A DNA stretch of 64,000 bases from Tricholoma matsutake (GCA_026075535.2 AP026539.1:310001-374000), one strand, 5' to 3'; positions 22,001 through 34,101 are shown, counted from the first letter of the stretch. The notes: generated by a model from the sequence alone, not told the origin. Numbers and translations are program-made.

Positions 22001-24952
22001 ATTGAGTTCCCAGTTGTCCCTCATACCTCTTGGGTTGAACACAATATCCCCATACCACCTGGTTTGTATGAACAGATTTGTGAGATGCTGAAAAAGAAGA
22101 TCGAAGCAGGAGTCTACGAGTCGTCAAACTCATCATACCGATCACAATGGTTTTGCATTGTGAAGAAAGATGCAAAATCACTCTGAATAGTCCACAGCCT
22201 CAAGCCGCTAAACCAAGTTACGATTCAGCACTCAGGCATAGTCCTGATCCCCGAGCATTTAACTGAACAGTTTGGGGGATGCGCTTGTGGAGGAATGTTG
22301 GATTTATATGTTGCATTCGACAAAAGGCTCATATCTGAATCCTCTCAAGATCTAATGACTTTCCAGACCCCATTCGGTGCACTTCGAATCGTCACCCTAC
22401 TGATGGGTTGGATGAACTCGGTTCTGATCTTACACAACGATGTAACTTTCATCCTACAACCCAAGGTCCCTCACATCATAATCCTGTATATCAACAACAC
22501 ACCGGTGAAGGGTCTGAAATTGGAATATCAAACAATCAGTGGGTCTTATGAAACAATCGTCGACAACTCAGGCATTCGACGATTCGTATGGGAGCATTTT
22601 GAGAACCTAAATCGCATTGTCCAGCACATGAAGTATTGTGGTGGGACGTTCTCTGGACCGAAATTATTTGCTTGTGTCCCCAAGATAATTGTTTTAGGTT
22701 ATTGATGCAATATTCAAGGCCGAATGGCTGACCTGATGTGTATTGATAAGATCCAGAAATGGGGTCCATGTCGTACGCTGACAGAAGTTAAGGCGTTCTT
22801 AGGAATGATTGGAGTTTGTTGAATTTTCATTCAGAGTTTCGCACATCGAGCAGCTGCGCTAATCAATCTTACTCGAAAAGATGTGCCCTTCGAATGTGGC
22901 CCATCTCAGGTAGCAGCGCAAGAAGATCTCAAGCATGTGCTCCTAAACTCGCCAGCAATTTGAGCCATTGACTATACCTCAAATGCCCCAGTAATCCTTG
23001 CAGTTGACACATTGAGCATTGCCATCAGCTATTTCCTAATGCAATGCGACCATGACAACCCTCGAAAGCGATACTACAGTCGATTCAGCTCGATCACACT
23101 CAATGACCGCGAATACCAGTTTTCGCAGCCAAAACTCGAACTTTATGGTCTATATCGAGCCCTTGGGGCACTTCATTTATACTTGATAGGGGTATGAAAT
23201 CTTATCATCGAGGTTGATGTGAGGTATATCAAAGGCATGCTCTCAAATCCCAATATTGCGCCTAGCGCTAGCATCAATCGATGGATACTCTCCATTCTAA
23301 TGTTCCACTTCATGCTAGTTCATGTAGCAGGTATGCACCATGGGCCAGATGGTCTTTCGCGATGTCCTCAACAAACCAAAGACAACAATGTCGAAGTAGA
23401 AGAAGAATCTGGTGACTGGATTGACAAACTACATGGTTTTGCTCACCAAATCAACCCAATCTCGATTCAACCTTTCCCCTCTCACACAACTTACTCCACT
23501 TTTGCCCAAGCTTTGGATTTCAGTAAGGGGGAGGACATTTTATATGAAGACATACCTCGATCGGACAAATCAAAGAAAGAAGACGAACAATTACTGCTCA
23601 TTCATAGATGGTTAGACGAGATGGTGCGACCCCCACATCTATCAGACACAGAGTACGCTACCTTTGTGCGATATTGCACTGAGTTCTTCATAGATTCTGG
23701 AAAACTATGACAAAAAGATCGTCATGGGGAACACAAGATCATCGCAATTTCAGACTGTCGCATCAATATTATCCGGTTATCGCACGACCATATCAGCCAC
23801 AAAATGATCTTTGCCACAAAGTCTCATGTTGCACTACGATTCTGGTGGCCCAACCTGAAAGCCAATATCACATGGTACATCCGAACGTGCCACTACTGTC
23901 AGTTGCGACAAACTCAAAATCTTCTTATTCCACCAATCATCGCCACACCCGCTCCTCTATTTGGAAAAGTCTACATCGACACAATGCACATGCCGCCTTC
24001 TGGCGGATATCACTATATAGTACAAGGTTGATGTTCGATATTGTAATGGCTGGAGTTCAGGATGCTTTGCAATGAAACAGCAAAGACCATTGGCGATTGG
24101 AACTTCAAAGAAATCATTTGTCATTGGGGCTCGCTTTATGAGATCGTTACTGACAACGGCACAGCATTTCTTTCTGCTCTCGAGTATTTGTCAAAGCGAT
24201 ATCATATCAAACACATTCGGATAAGTGGGTACAATTCTCATGCCAATGGTCTCATCAAATGAGCCCACTTTGATGTATGACAATCACTCTACAAGGCCAT
24301 CAATGGTGATCAAACTCAATGGTCGGTTGGGACCTACTCGGTCTTTTGGGCAGAACGGGTAACAGTTTGAAAACAAATGGGCTGTTTGCCTTATTTTGCG
24401 ATCACAGATTCTCATCCACTCATCCCTCTTGACATTTCAGAAGTGACACATCTACAACCACCACCCAATTCGATACTCTCCTCCACCGATCTCATCGCCC
24501 AACACACTATCGCACTACAGAAATGCTCGACCAATCTCGAAGTACTCTACTCTAGAGTCTACACCGCTCAACAAGAAGCTGCGAAATGCTTCGAAGAAGT
24601 TCACAAGTGAACAATTCGAGACTACAATTTCGAAAAAGGTGACCTCGTACTCATGCGAAACACACAGATCGAGAAAGCTCTTAATCGAAAAATGCGAGCT
24701 TGATATCTCAGCCCACTCATAGTCATCGCACAAAACTACAGTGGCGCTTATATTCTTTGCAAGCTTGACAGTTCAGTTCTGCATCGACCAGTAGCTGCTT
24801 TCCGAGTTCTACCCTATCTAGCATGGAAATCGATTCCCCTTCCTCCAAACTTCTTCAATATTGATGATCGCCAGCTCAAGCAACTTCGAACAACATTGTA
24901 TGTCGACGGAGACATCAACAAGGGCATTCCTGACCTCGATGAAGATGAATAG
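19064..24952 (+). pseudogene. Single-frame gag-pol of the second Gypsy element, riddled with TGA
   Basis: From 19064 to the TAG at 24950 all recognisable pieces lie in one frame with no frameshift. Order: gag core (19200-19890), CX2CX4HX4C zinc knuckle (from 19982), protease-like domain with Asp-Pro-Ser-Ser in place of Asp-Pro-Gly-Ser (about 21045), reverse transcriptase (22030-22750), RNase H (22980-23360) and integrase (23750-24900). Roughly twenty in-frame stops interrupt it. Nearly all are TGA at positions where relatives carry arginine. The reverse transcriptase Tyr-Ile-Asp-Asp motif has become Tyr-Ile-Asn-Asn (about 22485-22500), and the integrase catalytic Glu appears as Lys before a TGA (about 24254-24262). 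The copy is dead. Confidence 0.9.
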
Positions 24953-25780
24953 ACCATTTTTCTTTTCTTTTCCTACTTGAAATATTGAAACAAACTCTTG
25001 ATTTTATAACAGTGTACTATTATAAGTCGTGATATTGTTCAAAATGTGTTCGCGCAAGCTCGACAGGGTTTTTCGGCAATGAAGGAGTTCTGAGCCTTTC
25101 CCCTATGTCTCATTTTGATGAATTGTCCATCTTACTTTCTTTTTCTTTGTCTCTCCTATGTTTTTTTCGCATATATCTTACATTTCCTGGCTTCGATCAC
25201 ACGCGATATTTCTCATTTCAAATTTATCTTGCTCAGACACAAGAAAAACAATAAAATTTAAACAATAAAACAAACTTCTACTGGGACTCCTCCCATTTCC
25301 TCTCTAACACCTCGATCTCCTCCATCTGTAAGGGGACTAGGGGGGTGCCCTGTGTGTTTTTCCTATTTTTTATGTTCGTCCTATATTTTTCCCCACCTCA
25401 TTTCCTTCTATTCTTCATTTTCTATGATTTTTCCGGATTTTATTACTAATTTTCGCTTGCTATCATGTTTGTACATGTTCACACTTTTATATTTAGAGGC
25501 GGAGTACCCCTTCCGACACATACCCCTTGGTATGATGTCATTCGGCGGCCTTGATCCGCCTATCTCCGCCTTTTTCTATTTTTAGGTTATATTTGATTTT
25601 TGTCATCTTCACATATACTGGGCATCAGCAAGGGGATCCTTAGAGTTTTCTCTTCAGATTTCCCTTTGCTAGGTGCGCCCCCAATCCCTGTATTATGTAG
25701 CATAATTTTAACTTTGGATTTCCCTTTGCTAGAGGCTTAGGTTGCCCTTATACCATCAGCACTTCCACTTCCAACTTTTT

Positions 25781-27094
25781 TCACACCAGGACTTCCACCA
25801 AATACTGACGACAGAGTCTTGCTGTGTCTGACTGCGTCATCTCGTCCTCCACCGCCATTGATGCCCCCTCAACCATACCCACGACCTCAGGTTTGACTTC
25901 TTGCACTCTCGCTTTCCCCTTCCCCTTCCCCTTGTCATTCTCAGCCGACTTCGCCTTCACCTTCATCGTGCATTTTGGGCACTCATCAACTTTTGAGGGC
26001 CCGGCCTCCGCATTTTGGATGGGCTGGATAGCCTGGATGCATATCGCTAAGTAATCATACAGATTAGCAATTGTATCGGCTATGCAGAAGAATCACTTAC
26101 TACATCTGGGAGTCGACAACTGCGTTGACTCTGGATTATCCTTTGTAGGTCACTTGGAGCTCGCCTTCTTCCTTGACTTGCCTCATCAGAGTCCTCGCCT
26201 CGACACTCCCTCCCAGTAGCACCCCTGTAGCCCTTGAGTGCATCACTTGCACTTTGGGGTGCCCTCCTCGACGATACACTCCTGAGTCATCCTTAGTCTG
26301 GCGCATCGATCACACTAAAGCAATATCGAAGGCATGATTAGCCTGAACAATATCAAAAGAAAATGATGACTTACCGGCCCATGGAAGGTGATCAGCTCAC
26401 CTTCCTCTATGTGCACCCACTTTGTGACCATGGGCTCCTCATCCAGTTCATCCTCACCTTCCTCCTTGTCATCCATCTCATCTGCCATCCTCTTCTCAAT
26501 GATCCACTCGACATCTGGTAGGTTGTCAACCAGACGCGCTGCTCTGTCCGTGGCCTTGTCCCAATCGATAGAGAGGTGCATCAGCTGGAGTGCAGCTGTA
26601 CAATTGCGGAATTCATCCTTTGAAACTGTTTTGGCCCAGACTTTGGCCAAGAATGATCAATGTGCCTCAACCAGCACATCCTGTTGTTCCTCGATCCTCT
26701 GGACTTTGGCCTCGATAGCCGCCTGCCGAGCCTCCCTCTCCTCCTCTCTCTTCCTCTCTTCCTTGATTGTCCTTGAATACTCTTCAAACAGATACTTGCC
26801 CCCCCAAGACAGCCAGCCCTCATGAGCAAATGGTGCAAAGAGACCAATCGCCTCGTCCAACATAACCCGCACATGGTCGTTGTGTGCCTCATCAAACAAT
26901 CCAATAACACCGTCGTATTCAGCCTATCAACAAGGTTAGGAAGCAGATAAACAAAGAAAAAGGAAAAGACATACCATTTTCTCACAAAAAGCTCGACCCC
27001 ATACCTCAAAGTCGAGGTCTTTGGCTTTGCCAGCCTTGGGCATCAATTTTGCATGGTCGAGGATGGGAAGAGTGAGTTCGGTGAGGATAGACAT
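25781..27094 (-). CDS. Antisense zinc-cluster/coiled-coil gene inside the second Gypsy element
   Basis: Four exons fit in phase: 27094-26975, 26923-26375, 26314-26101 and 26046-25781, with introns of 51, 60 and 54 nt. The product is about 382 residues: an N-terminal helical region, a Lys/Glu/Arg coiled-coil (around 26830-26680), an acidic stretch, then Cys-Asp-Arg-Cys ... Cys and Lys-Cys-Lys-(stop)-Cys ... Cys, the paired-cysteine pattern of a fungal zinc cluster, and a Lys-rich tail with another CX2C. Several TGA codons (for example after His at 26654 and inside the cluster) replace expected arginines, so this copy is damaged. Position and orientation match the antisense gene at 10670-11702. 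Its function is unknown; DNA or chromatin binding is inferred. Confidence 0.75.
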
Positions 27095-27242
27095 GTTGTC
27101 AAGGAGGTGGATGGAAGAGATCAAATGAAAAGAGAAAAGTTCAAACCATGACACGTCTTAAATCAGCAATCAACAATGTCACATGACCCGGTTATTTTGG
27201 CTCGACTGACCAGGATGGTCAGAATTTCAGTAAGGGGGAGGA

Positions 27243-28424
27243 TGATAGGTCGTCTCCTTGGCTCAAGGACCGATTCACCACTTTAGCATCATTCTAATCA
27301 CATCGGCTAACTCCTATGACATCCCAGACGCAGTGTGACCCAGTCTATCGATCGCGATATCATATCGACCACATCGAAACATCACCAGCGACATTGATCA
27401 TATCAAGAGCCCACATCACAAAACCTTAGGACTACCCTGAAAGCCCCTAAGATCCCCCTACATGACCATCGAACACCCCCGATCAACTTTGAACAGCCGC
27501 AACCGCAATCGAGCATCATCGAGCATCGTTGAGCATCATCAATCGATATTGAGAGACTACAAGCGACATCAGGCACTGCCTTCATTATCTAAATGGTGGA
27601 AGACCATGCACTAGGACATATTCCAACTCATGCTCAAACCTGCTGATCATAGGTCAGCCTCGTTCCAAATCCCTATTGCACACAGAACCTGCTGGACGCA
27701 TTATTGCGAGACTTAGTGCAGTTTATACACAAAGGACAGTCTCTTTTAGTTCTTTCCCTTTATTACTCTTTCATCATATGATATATATATCTTTCTTGTT
27801 CAGATTCCAGTCTCCTTTATGGCCTTGTGCCTTAACTCATATATCTTTTGCCTCATGTTCTACACATGTTTCTCATTCCATTTTAGGAAGTTTCTTTAAA
27901 ACATATAAAACTCTGTAGTATCTACTTGGAAATAAAAGAAATTGTCTTTGCATATCATCTCATATACAGTTCTAAGCATCTGATCAACTTTCTAAAACAA
28001 TCTAAATCTCTATGGGTTTTCTCAATCAACAAGAAACCTCTGCAATTGTTGCATCCTCAATCCTCCCTCAATCCTCTTGTCATTAGCACTAGCAACTCTT
28101 CCAACACTTCATAGCCATTTGCCGCACCCTTTGTATACTATCAACCTGTTGAAAGGTCTCCAGAATTCACACATCAACCATCGATGATAAACTTGTTTGC
28201 CATCGATCTCATCGATTGCCCTTGATATCAATTGATACTAGATCAGACCATGCCAAACGCCTTCGTCTCTCATAGCACTACCTTCATGACTAGTACCAAC
28301 TGGTCATCTTCCCATCGGTTGGGCCATGAACATTCGGAACGACTTGCAACCTTCCTCTGACTCGTCACAAATATCATTGATTGCCTCATTGGCAGTTTAG
28401 GTGGTTTTCCCGGGTTGAGTATCA
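27243..28424 (+). repeat. 3' LTR of the second Gypsy element
   Basis: Preceded by the polypurine tract AAGGGGGAGGA. It ends GAGTATCA at 28424, after which the Tc1 transposase frame resumes (Gly-Asn-Ala-Thr-Ile-Ser-His). It is 17 bp longer than the 5' LTR. Confidence 0.92.
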
Positions 28425-29333
28425 TTGGTAATGCCACTATATCCCATATTTGCTCTGAGGATTGACCTGACCTCACCAAATCATGCGGTGGTTGTCCCAA
28501 AAAGCTCACAACTGCCAATGTTAATGTTGAAATTAAACCCTGAGATACATGCTGCATACATGAGGCAATACATGCAGCATACACATGTTACTGCGCTTAC
28601 TGTGCAAACATGTGGTAAACACATTCCTGAGTCATGTGACATCCTTATTACTATGTATATAAGGAGAACCTGTACCATAGTAGGAATACAGTGTTCTTAC
28701 CTCTGCTAACCCTAGCTGTAAGTCTAACTAAACCCCAGGTAGGTTGTAAGGAATGTGTTGTTTCTTCCCCTGTGCAGCATATATAGTCTGCTCCAACAGT
28801 TGACTATACACATTGGATTATTCAGATGGGAAAGGTTGATAATCCACTGAAGCTGCACATGCACTTCAAGATATCGATAATACCCTTTTCTCTTCCCAAA
28901 CTCTTCATCGACATCTTAAATTATGTGGCATGAAACCTGTAGTCGAAGAGAAATGCCCACTACTCAAACCTTGTCATTGACAAGCACGACTGGAGTTTGC
29001 TGAGCGGCATGCAGAGTGGACACTTGAAGATTGGAAAAGAGTCTTGTGGTCAGATGAAGACTAAGATTAACCATTTGGGGTCAGATGGAAGGAAATGTGG
29101 AAAGATAGTGATGAAGGGCTACGTGATAGGTTGGTTGAGGGAACAGTCAAGTTTGCAGGTGAAAATTTGATGATGTGGGGGTGCATGGGATGGGATGGTG
29201 TTGGATATGCCACCAGGATTAAAGGAAAGATGGATGCTGATCTTTATGTCAGCATTATGGAGGATGAACTTCAGCAAACACTGGAGTTTTGGGTGAAAAT
29301 GGCTATACCAAGTACTAATATATATTCAAAAAT
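28425..29333 (+). pseudogene. Tc1 transposase, central part, interrupted by a solo LTR
   Basis: The first stretch (28425-28524) continues the N-terminal helix-turn-helix and carries a Gly-Gly-Cys-Pro-Lys-Lys-Leu linker of the GRPKK type. After the solo LTR (28525-28798) the frame resumes with Gly-Lys-Val-Asp-Asn, then Glu-Asp-Trp-Lys-Arg-Val-Leu-Trp-Ser-Asp-Glu (first catalytic Asp, about 29045) and Leu-Met-Met-Trp-Gly-Cys-Met (about 29168). It ends at about 29333 against the terminal repeat before the second and third catalytic residues. There are several TGA codons and at least one frameshift. Confidence 0.82.
28525..28798 (-). mobile_element. Solo LTR in the Tc1 transposase
   Basis: 274 bp, TGTTGA..TCCAACA, flanked by GTTAA (28520-28524) and GTTGA (28799-28803), a 5-bp target duplication with one change. 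It contains TATATAAGGAG (about 28655). Removing it with one flank copy rejoins the transposase reading frame, which supports the boundaries. TGTTGGAG on the minus strand is typical of Copia-type LTRs. Confidence 0.75.
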
Positions 29334-29637
29334 CAGTGCAACAAAACCTTTCCAATGAGTGACTGAATATATTAAAAGAATTGACATCCTAGATGAGGTC
29401 ACATGATCCTGGGATTTCTGGGGCAACATAAGGTGGTGTCAAAGTATATTACATAATATTTTCAGAATTTTCCTGATTTTATTTCCTTTTTTATATCAAG
29501 GTTTGACACAAAGTGCAAAACATTGGAAAGGTTTTGTGGCCCACTGTACATGCATCAGTGTTTTCTACCAAAAAAAGTGAAGGAAAATGTTGAGGAATGA
29601 GTGGAATACTGTGCTTGTCATTGGGGATGATGAGCAT

Positions 29638-30626
29638 TGATAGGTCCACTATGGCAGCAGAGCTCTGAAATCAAGAAATCACACTCGGACACCTTCCCAA
29701 AGTCCTACAATTTCACGAATGATTACAAACACCTATGAACACACAAAACAACAAAACAACACTTCAAAATGTTTCAAAAGACTTTGAGCCATTTTGAATG
29801 ACTTTGGCCACCATATTCTTATCGTACCGAACCTCAAAAACATGATCCCACCATTACACATGCTAACACATCGTGTTCCCACCACCACAAACGCAAGGAA
29901 ACACAACAGCTAGCAACTTAGCGTGCATCGAGGCATTTTTAGATGTATTCATGATTTATTGGAACCACAAGACAAGGAAATTTGATATATCATGTATTTG
30001 GCACATTGCTTTCTTATCATTTTCTCATTTAATTCATGATTTCGACACCTTGCTCACTGCCTGGCATTTACCACATGTTTTGCCTCATGGCCTCTTACCT
30101 TTTTAGTACTATCTCTCTAAAACATATATAATTTGGTGTATTTACTGTTGACAGGCCAGAAAATTGTCTTCTCATACTCCCTATCATCTGAATTAAGGGT
30201 TTAACTCCTGAGTTATGACTTAGTCTTCATCCGAACTCGCTCAAAGTATTCTGCAAACTACATCATTTTGCCACATAGTCTCTCGAAACTCTCACCGCAT
30301 TGCCTATCTGTCATGTCATCGCCTCTTACCTCACTTTCTACTATCGTCACCATCTCCTGAACTCATGAAACCATTTTGGAGATTCTCGAACGCTAAACTC
30401 TCTCATATCATTTTGGAACACTTCATAGTGTTTTGCATTGCTTCAGACAGCTTCACAGTACTTTGCACAGCCTAATACGGCTTCACAACATTGTGCAGTA
30501 CATTTACTGGCCTTTGGATAGTGCAGTGATATTCAGTACTACCTTGCAACCTTGCTCTGACTCATGTTATATCTCCTAAGACCTGTTTAGTTGGTTTTGG
30601 TTGAGTTTCTGGATTGAGCATCATCA
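29638..30626 (+). mobile_element. Solo LTR with the same termini as the second Gypsy element
   Basis: Begins TGATAGGTC and ends GAGCATCATCA, close to the TGATAGGTC..GAGTATCATCA seen at 17681-18848. The interior is different. It is flanked by GCAT on both sides (29634-29637 and 30627-30630), extendable to AGCAT if the last base is shared. No internal coding region is adjacent, so it is a recombined solo LTR of a related family. Confidence 0.65.
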
Positions 30627-31030
30627 GCATGATGCAGCATGGCAACATTGATGGAGGTAGCCAAGTTTCACATTGACATGTGTTGACATGTGCCATTGTG
30701 CTGAGCTTGATCTCTCTTATCAGTTTGTTATCTATTGCTTACATGATATCTATGGGCGGCATAGATTGGGCAGGCTAGGCAGGCCACCTTACATGGTTGG
30801 GAGTCAATGATATTAGGGGAATGCAGACCTGTGTTCATGAGCACGTTCAGGCTGATTTCGGGGCTGAGTTCAATTTTGATTTCATCTTTTTTTCCCCCCG
30901 AAATCAGGTGAAATCAGAGTTTGTGTTGACAACCCCACATAATCCTGAGTTAGACGAGAAGTTCAGCCAAGCAGACATTGAAATAGATAATCAGAGATCG
31001 ATATTGAATTGTAGTGCTGCAAACTCTATT

Positions 31031-32513
31031 ATGCCTCGCAGGACAGAAAGACAACTGGCTACAGATGCCTTGCTTTGAGGCTTCCTTGTTCCGCTCCTTA
31101 CTGAGGTGGAGGCTGATCTTGGCAACAATTCAGACTTGGAATTGGACATGGATGACAACGACTCGGATGACTTCTTTGATGATGACCTGCCCCTGAGCCA
31201 TGCACTCCTCGAGGCTCTCGCTGGAATACATGCAAAATGGTACAACAAAGAGAGAAGGGAGATCAAGAAATCTGGGGAACAGCTATACTTGGTTCTCCAT
31301 GAATAGAAGTATTCAGAACCAGTGATCTTCTGTGTGTATCTTCGGGTGACCCCTGGCTGCTTCGACAAGCTCGTTGAAGCATTGTGCCAACATTCTGTAT
31401 TTCAGAACAGGTCCAGCAACATGCAAATGCCCATTGAAGAACAACTAGCCATAGCCTTGTACTGCTTTGGACACTATGGAAATGCTGCAAGTACCATAAA
31501 AGTGGCACTCTGGGCCGGCATTGGATATGGCACAGTCCATCTTGTGATACGTCGAGTTATGCAGGCTTGTTGTGATGAAAGTTTCCGGTGCTCTTCACTG
31601 TGCTGGGCTGATGATGATGCAAAGGAACATGCAAAGGCATGGGTTGAAGAAAACTCATGTCCTGGGAGAGATGGATGGCTTATGGTTGATGGTACCCTTG
31701 TACCATTGTATGCCCACCCTGCCTTCTATGGAAATGTGTTCTTCGACCACAAGTCAAACTACTCCCTAAATGTGCAGGTAGCCCAACCAATATCTGCTGT
31801 ATACTGAAATAATTGTACTGATTGTGTAGTGACAGCTGATAAACACTCCAGATTTGTGGATCATCAATTTTGCTGTGGGCTTACCTGGGAGTCAGCATGA
31901 TGCAACAGCTTGGGAAAATTTGCAAGTCTTCCAAGAGCACAAGACACTTTTGAAAGAGGAGGAGTGGGTTTGGGCTGACTCAGCATATCCATTGCGGGAT
32001 TGGTGTCAGTCACTGTACAAAAGGTATTCTGCCACATATCATATCTCCTCAGCAAAGTCAAACTAATCATTTTGTAGGCCAGAAAAAGACATCCCAGGGA
32101 ATTCAGATTATAACTATCATGTGTCAAAGGTCCACATTTGGTCTAAACACTGCATTGGATTCGTGAAGGGATGCTGGTGTTCACTTTGGGGATTGTGATT
32201 ATGGATGGACCACCCTGAAGGTCTTCAGTTTGCAACATTGTGGATCATTACATGTATGCACCTTCACATGTTTGCAATGGAGCACAAGGAAGGTATTGAC
32301 ATGGCACAAGACAAATTCTTTAAGAAAGGCTTGAAGATTATGGAAAGGGAGAGAATTAATGAGCAGGAGGAAATGGAGCGACAAAATGATGGCATGGTGG
32401 ATGTGGAAGTCAATGGGGTATCAGCAGATGAGGAAATCGAGCTATTCAAAGGAAGAATTAAACAGGAGGAATTAAAGCAGGCACTATGGGAGTATTTAGA
32501 TGAAGGAATGTAG
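31031..32513 (+). pseudogene. PIF/Harbinger transposase (DDE type)
   Basis: Exons 31031-31777, 31836-32023 and 32078-32513 with introns of 58 and 54 nt join to 456 codons. Motifs are Asp-Gly-Thr-Leu-Val-Pro-Leu (first catalytic Asp, about 31687), Gly-Ser-Gln-His-Asp-Ala (about 31890) and Trp-Ala-Asp-Ser-Ala-Tyr-Pro-Leu (about 31975), all typical of HARBI1-like nucleases. In-frame stops at 31076 (TGA), 31304 (TAG) and near 32196 (TGA) fit C to T change of arginine or glutamine codons. The catalytic Glu expected before His-Cys-Ile-Gly is Lys (about 32145). The enzyme would cut and rejoin the element ends but should be inactive here. Confidence 0.87.
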
Positions 32514-32566
32514 GTGGCAAAGGAATGCATTATGGATGGCAAAAATCAAAATATGAGGATCGAAAA

Positions 32567-34101
32567 TTACTGACTGCAAGAGTCTAAATCTGGCTGAATT
32601 GCAAACCCAGGCTTCAAGCGTTCCAACTCGAGCTGTTTCTCCATCATCATCAGGCCATGGTTGCGGGATAACTCACGGTCTCGCTGAGCATGCATCTCCT
32701 GGTCAACTTGAAATTGCATACACAGGCATTCAATCTGCAAAGTACTTTCAACACGCTTAGCCTCAATTGCAAGGCGGGCATCAAGCCTCGCTTGTGATGA
32801 TGCCAGCTGTGCCTCACGTGAAGCAGCAAGAGCTTCAGCGACTTGTTCACCCATTGATTTCCGAGAACGCATGGAAGAGCTCAGGGCAGCATTTGTGCTG
32901 GGCTCTGATTTGACCACTGGAGTGCTAGGCTGATGGGTGGTGGCTTTGGGTCTGGACTTCGACTTATTTGGGTGTGTCGGGGTCGACGCAGGAGTGACTG
33001 CATCACATCGTGGGAAAGTAGAGCCATGGATTGATGGTGGCGAGGTTGGAATGATGTCGTCTTCAATGTCCCATTTCGGCGATACCCCATGTGCGACAGG
33101 AAATTCACCAATATCATTTTGATCCTAAATAGTGACCATAGAAAATCAGTAGATCATAGCCAATTGAAAATGATAACATACATCCAAATCACTCTCTGGC
33201 TGGCCCCAACCATATGAACGGTGCTCACCAAGCACCGTGAGGTCCAACAGTGAGGTGCTATGGGCGAGCGCAGATTTTTTGACAGTTGGGCTGGTCCCCA
33301 TCAGATCATTAATCCTTTTATGGCATGGAAACAAACTCTTGATCTTATCTGTAAGGGTGTAAGAGCATAGGAAGGCGATACCAACTCAGAGTAACAACCT
33401 ACCCCATGCATTTGCGATCTCTGAATCAGGGAGAATACTCCCTTCATCATCGTTGGCAATAAGACCATGCCCAGTTTCCTTCAAGGTTTCGTGATGTTTG
33501 CGGAAAGCCTTCTTGATGCTGCGAAATGTTATTTGAGATGCCTTTGCAAACAAAGGACTTCCAGAAGCATACTTGGTGACCTGGTTCTTCACAACAGTCC
33601 CCAACTCCTTGATAGCCACGTCATGCCATTCGTCTGGAGACTTGACATTGTGGAAGAGCTTTGCAGCAAGGTCCAGGTAATGTTTGTGAGTCTTCTTTCC
33701 TTGGCCAGTGCTTGTATTGGAAGATGCTTTGATGAATCCAAAGGCTTGATGCCAAGTCTCGGAGTCCTCAATGAGTGAGAGCAGGCAGTCCATTAAGTAA
33801 TAGAGTGATTTATCCAACCAACTGCAAATGGTTGTCAAGTGGAAATGGTAATGAACATAGAGACATACTTTACAAGAAGTGTCCGTTTTCCTCCAGATGG
33901 GTCTATGTTCTCCTCATCAGACTTGCTGTCATGCGCAACCCACTTTGTCCTCTTTCCACTGAGGGACTTGGGCTTTGTCACATGAGTTTTTGGCTTTTTT
34001 GCAGCTTTCTTCCCTTCAGCTTTAGCAAGTTTTGAATGGAGGACTTTGATTGTCTCAGGGTCAGAGGAGAGGGATGTAAGACTCACTTTATGCTTGGCCA
34101 T
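32567..34101 (-). CDS. Harbinger partner gene, probable Myb/SANT-like DNA-binding protein
   Basis: Four exons join without any stop: 34101-33869, 33821-33403, 33348-33182 and 33124-32567, with introns of 47, 54 and 57 nt, giving 458 residues. The N-terminus is Lys-rich and nuclear-like. Residues around 80-180 have the Trp ... Trp spacing (Trp-Leu-Asp ... Trp-His-Gln-Ala-Phe-Gly-Phe ... Asp-Glu-Trp-His) of a Myb/SANT-like or related helical DNA-binding region. The middle is Ser/Pro/Lys-rich and the C-terminus is a long Ala/Arg/Glu coiled-coil. Harbinger elements need such a second protein to bring transposase to the nucleus and the ends. It converges on the transposase with 53 bp between stops. 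The fold assignment is inference. Confidence 0.75.

Larger units (their letters stand above)
17681..28424 (+). mobile_element. Second Gypsy retrotransposon (10.7 kb) inside the Tc1 transposase
   Basis: LTRs 17681-18845 (1,165 bp) and 27243-28424 (1,182 bp) begin TGATAGG and end GAGTATCA. A primer-binding site (TGGAGCCCACCGCGAGGG, 18853-18870) and polypurine tract (AAGGGGGAGGA, 27232-27242) flank the inside. One gag-pol frame occupies 19064-24952, and an antisense gene occupies 25781-27094. The 5-bp flanks (GTCAG and TTGGT) do not match, so the target duplication is lost or rearranged, although both flanks belong to one transposase. Differences between LTRs are mostly C/T and G/A. Confidence 0.93.
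17237..29546 (+). mobile_element. Tc1-type DNA transposon expanded by nested insertions
   Basis: 213-bp inverted copies at 17237-17449 and 29334-29546 start CAGTGGGCCACAAAACC and are flanked outside by TA (17235-17236, 29547-29548), as expected for Tc1/mariner. Between them lie pieces of one Tc1 transposase in order, separated by a 10.7-kb Gypsy element and a 274-bp solo LTR. Without insertions the element would be about 1.3 kb. The transposase C-terminus is missing, so there is also an internal deletion. Each 213-bp unit has an inverted repeat at its own ends, so two independent small elements is a less likely reading. Confidence 0.75.

Noticed and set aside
19064..24952. Reassigned genetic code in which TGA means arginine
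   Set aside because: Intact genes such as the Harbinger partner and SET exons end at normal stops including TGA, and the pattern is confined to decayed elements.
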